This document shows, piece by piece, positions 61,614-64,000 of a stretch of 64,000 nt of DNA. Within the stretch, counting starts at the first letter, position 1, and every line of letters begins with the position of its first letter. A program made the position numbers and the translations under genes. The notes under the pieces are model-generated. The model had not been told where the DNA came from. It did no database searches and saw nothing but the letters and a program-made list of their open reading frames with translations. The stretch spans positions 62,001-126,000 of the forward strand of contig CAWEDV010000006.1 in the NCBI GenBank assembly GCA_963807975.1. Direction: 5' to 3'. This stretch comes from JAACFF01 sp963807975. GTDB lineage: Bacteria > Chloroflexota > Anaerolineae > Promineifilales > Promineifilaceae.

Positions 61614-62861
61614 ATGGCAAATATTACTCCTGAAGAAGTTATTGCACCTGATGAAATTACCTTAACTGACTATGCTTTGAGAGAGCATCGATCGTTGTGG
61701 CTAGATGCCTGGCGGCGACTGATTTCCAGTAAGACGGCACTGTTGGGCATGTTCATTGTTGCTATTTTCGTAATATCGGCTGTTGGGGCTCATTACTTTT
61801 GGGAATATGAACCCAAAAAAGATATTGACTATTCATTAAAACTCAAACCGCCGACTCTAGTTCCAAATGAGGAAGTCCCTTCGGTTCATATTATGGGCAC
61901 TGATAAGTTGGGGCGTGACATTTTTCGTCGGGTTGTACACGGCGGTTGGAATTCACTTCGCGTCGGCATTGTAGCTGTAAGCATCGCTTTAATTGTTGGC
62001 GGACTAATCGGTCTCGTATCTGGTTTCTACGAAAACATTACTATGACGTCCACAGAGCGGCTTTTCTTGTTTGGATTAACCGGGTTTATCATGGGGCTTC
62101 TCTCGGCGTGGATCGCCGCGCAGCCGGTCCAGGCGTTTTTACTGGCGGGACTGGGTGTCGTGGCTGCATTATTCCCCAAGTTTCAAAAGGATAAGCCCCT
62201 GCGCCTGCTGATTTTCGCTGCTGCAGGAGGCGCCCTTACCGCAATTCCCGCACTATTTGCCGGTAGTTCAGTTGCTCTAGTTTGTGGCATTTTGGGGATA
62301 CTCACTGGAGCGCTCCTTTCGCGCAATCTTGAGGGCGCATTTTTCTCGAGCACAATGATGCGTTTGATGGACATCGTCCTTTCTTTCCCCGGCTATTTGC
62401 TAGCTATTGCCATTGTTGCCTTTTTGGGACCTGGTCTGGAAAAGGGGATGATTGCCATTGGCATTGTTAGTATTCCTATTTACGCCCGGCTGACACGCTC
62501 GGCTGTATTGTCAGTTATCCAGAAAGAGTATATTCTGGCCGCGCAGTCGGTTGGGGAGGGACACGGTCGGATCTTGTTCCGCCACCTTGCCCCCAATATC
62601 CTTTCGCCAGTCATTGTGCAAACAACCATGGGTCTTGCCGCCGCGATTCTGTCAGCGGCTGCACTCGGTTTCCTTGGTTTAGGCGCCATCCCGCCGGAGC
62701 CGGAATGGGGCGCGATGCTTGGCGACAGCTATCGCTACCTGGCCAGCGGCGCCTGGTGGGCGGTCGTCTTCCCAGGGTTGGCGATTATGCTTGCCGTTCT
62801 TGGTTTTAACCTGCTTGGCGATGGGCTACGCGACGCCCTCGACCCCAAACTACGCACCTAA
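61614..62861 (+). CDS. Dipeptide-type ABC permease, DppC-like, with membrane insertion
   Basis: This 415-residue permease is about 105 residues longer than usual. Residues 1-139 are canonical (LISSKTALLGMFIVAIFVIS, GTDKLGRDIFRRVVHGGWNS, SIALIVGGLIGLVSGFYE). Residues about 140-247 hold three or four extra hydrophobic helices (FLFGLTGFIMGLLSAWIAAQ, FLLAGLGVVAALFPKF, LVCGILGILTGALL). The canonical part resumes at MMRLMDIVLSFPGYLLAIAI, with the EAA loop KEYILAAQSVGEGHGRILFR and the end LGDGLRDALDPKLRT. The insertion sits in the loop before the core permease helices. The frame is intact, so it is a real extension. The ATG at 61614 is preferred over a TTG at 61602. Confidence 0.9.
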   Translation: MANITPEEVIAPDEITLTDYALREHRSLWLDAWRRLISSKTALLGMFIVAIFVISAVGAHYFWEYEPKKDIDYSLKLKPPTLVPNEEVPSVHIMGTDKLGRDIFRRVVHGGWNSLRVGIVAVSIALIVGGLIGLVSGFYENITMTSTERLFLFGLTGFIMGLLSAWIAAQPVQAFLLAGLGVVAALFPKFQKDKPLRLLIFAAAGGALTAIPALFAGSSVALVCGILGILTGALLSRNLEGAFFSSTMMRLMDIVLSFPGYLLAIAIVAFLGPGLEKGMIAIGIVSIPIYARLTRSAVLSVIQKEYILAAQSVGEGHGRILFRHLAPNILSPVIVQTTMGLAAAILSAAALGFLGLGAIPPEPEWGAMLGDSYRYLASGAWWAVVFPGLAIMLAVLGFNLLGDGLRDALDPKLRT

Positions 62862-62872
62862 TTAGGCAATCA

Positions 62873-63868
62873 ATGGCACCTTTAATCGAAATCAAAAATC
62901 TTAAAACGCGTTTCTTTACAACGGATGGCGTGGTCAAAGCAGTTAATAATGTTTCCTATTCAATGGAAAGCGGCGAAATCTTGGGTGTCGTGGGGGAAAG
63001 CGGATGCGGCAAGAGTGTGCATGCGCTTTCACTTATGCAGTTGATTCCTGATCCGCCGGGCAAGATCACCAATGGTGAAGTTTGGTTTGACGGACGCAAT
63101 CTGCTCGAACTCGATGAAAGCGAAATGCAAAAAGTGCGTGGCGGTGATATCGCCATGATCTTCCAAGATCCGATGTCCTCGCTTAATCCAGTCTATACCA
63201 TTGGCTACCAGATTGTTGAAGCAATACGCCTGCACAGCGACATGAATAAAAAAGAAGCCCGGAAACTTGCCACAGAATTACTAACACTTGTAGGGATACC
63301 GGGTGCTGAATCGCGGCTTGACAACTATCCACATCAATTTTCTGGTGGTATGCGACAGCGGGCGATGATCGCCATGGGGCTTTCTTGCAGTCCAAAGCTG
63401 CTCATCGCCGACGAGCCGACAACCGCCCTTGATGTAACAATCCAGGCACAGATTATCGATTTGGTCAAAAAACTGCAGCGAGAACTAGGCATGGCGATCA
63501 TGTGGATAACCCATGATCTTGGTGTGGTGGCGGAAATGGCGCAGCGTATAAATGTGATGTATGCCGGCTCAATTATCGAATCTGGTAATGTGCACCGTAT
63601 ATATAAAGACACAAAACACCCCTACACAATCGGACTGTTAGGCTCGCTGCCTCGTTTGGATGATCCGCCGGGCACAGAGCTTATGGCCATCCCCGGGCTG
63701 CCGCCTGACTTATTGGACCTACCTGAGGGATGTGCATTTGCGGCTCGATGCAGCTATCGCACCGAACAATGTTTGGCAGAGCCACCACCGCTGGTGGAGA
63801 TTGATGGCCGGAATCACGCAGTCGCATGCTGGCATTGGGAAGAAATTGCAGGGGGAACGCGCACATGA
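62873..63868 (+). CDS. Dipeptide-type ABC ATPase, DppD-like
   Basis: This 331-residue ATPase has Walker A GESGCGKSVHALSLMQ, Q-loop MIFQDPMSSLNPVYTIG, signature FSGGMRQRAMIAMGLS, Walker B LLIADEPTTALDVTIQ and H-loop WITHDLGVVAEMAQR. The C-terminal oligopeptide-transporter extension (PRLDDPPGTELMAIPG, CAFAARCSYRTEQC with its cysteines) is typical and may hold an Fe-S cluster. It starts 11 bp after the permease; its stop overlaps the next start as ATGA. Confidence 0.95.
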   Translation: MAPLIEIKNLKTRFFTTDGVVKAVNNVSYSMESGEILGVVGESGCGKSVHALSLMQLIPDPPGKITNGEVWFDGRNLLELDESEMQKVRGGDIAMIFQDPMSSLNPVYTIGYQIVEAIRLHSDMNKKEARKLATELLTLVGIPGAESRLDNYPHQFSGGMRQRAMIAMGLSCSPKLLIADEPTTALDVTIQAQIIDLVKKLQRELGMAIMWITHDLGVVAEMAQRINVMYAGSIIESGNVHRIYKDTKHPYTIGLLGSLPRLDDPPGTELMAIPGLPPDLLDLPEGCAFAARCSYRTEQCLAEPPPLVEIDGRNHAVACWHWEEIAGGTRT

Positions 63869-64000
63869 ATGATCAACCAACGCCCTTAATTGAAGTTCGC
63901 AACCTGAAAAAGTATTTCCCTGTGACAGGCGGGTTCTTTCAAAGAAAAGTTGGCGACGTAAAAGCAGTTGATGATGTTAGCTTTCAAGTGTTCAAAGGGG
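63865..64000 (+). CDS. Dipeptide-type ABC ATPase, DppF-like (cut by window end)
   Basis: The ATG at 63865 overlaps the upstream stop. The 45 visible codons read LIEVRNLKKYFPVTGGFFQR and then VGDVKAVDDVSFQV, the usual N-terminus of the second ATPase of dipeptide importers. The P-loop lies beyond the window. Together with the four genes before it, it completes the importer. Confidence 0.85.
   Translation, partial: MNDQPTPLIEVRNLKKYFPVTGGFFQRKVGDVKAVDDVSFQVFKG

Noticed and set aside
1..64000. tRNA or rRNA genes
   Set aside because: No T-loop/anticodon pattern or rRNA-like block was found in the intergenic stretches; all are short or explained by other features.

Overview
This window reads as a chromosomal contig of a member of the Chloroflexota, most likely the Anaerolineae/Promineifilales side of the phylum. 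That placement is an inference. It rests on secreted proteins with Thr/Pro-rich linkers, gingipain-like C25 peptidases beside an exopolysaccharide locus, a SUF cluster with a SufR-type regulator, and overall gene content; no rRNA or tRNA gene was found to confirm it. Base composition is close to 50 % GC. Most genes are intact and tightly packed. The exception is a debris-rich stretch at about 29.6-33.6 kb.

Layout. (1) 1-12.6 kb, all minus strand: a cell-surface/exopolysaccharide locus with a DUF2723 membrane protein (cut by the window edge), a GT2 glycosyltransferase fused to an initiating sugar transferase, a flippase-like protein, two C25 cysteine peptidases, two FN3-like membrane proteins, a PqqD-like protein and a Wzz/BY-kinase. 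(2) 12.8-24.8 kb: radA, a GH99-like/LysM surface protein, the rpsF-ssb-rpsR ribosomal operon, a SurA-like foldase, two RNA methyltransferases, a small PDDEXK-like nuclease, moaB and a PHP-AlbA_2 fusion. (3) 24.9-29.6 kb: a deiodinase-like gene with an in-frame TGA exactly at the family's selenocysteine position, pdxH, a long-chain acyl-CoA synthetase, glutaminase and a cupin. (4) 29.6-33.5 kb: gene debris, with a truncated MazG-like start, a nitroreductase, 15 tandem copies of a 67-bp hairpin unit, a DnaQ-like exonuclease, a phosphotransferase tail, an IS21 transposase fragment and an orphan SOS (LexA-box) promoter. (5) 33.6-42.3 kb: the Fe-S assembly locus, sufR and a DUF59 gene divergent from sufC-sufB-sufD, then a rhodanese protein, sufS, sufU, a Rieske protein and a zinc-ribbon membrane protein. 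(6) 42.5-58.4 kb: a collapsed ABC ATPase, a second nitroreductase, a large GT-C-like membrane protein, gyrA with a cold-shock protein, moeA, an ASKHA-type protein, ligA, an SH3-like protein, a PP2C phosphatase with a cNMP-binding domain, and polX. (7) 58.5-64 kb: a dipeptide-type ABC importer (substrate-binding protein, two permeases, two ATPases, the last cut by the window end).

How the parts work together. The minus-strand genes at 0.7-12.6 kb form a plausible polysaccharide synthesis, length control and surface-processing unit. The suf genes form a complete sulfur-mobilisation and scaffold system with its own Fe-S-sensing repressor. The 58.5-64 kb genes form one importer.

The most striking observations are: (a) the importer's binding protein is circularly permuted, with the lobe that normally lies at the C-terminus placed right after the lipoprotein linker and the canonical N-terminal part following it; (b) the selenoprotein deiodinase homologue carries a bacterial SECIS-like hairpin; (c) the palindrome ACGGCCGT occurs about 15 times where about one is expected, in several reading frames and unevenly along the window, like the cyanobacterial HIP1 element; (d) the DppC-like permease carries an extra block of about 105 membrane residues; (e) an SOS promoter has lost its gene. 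Counts and alignments were done by eye.
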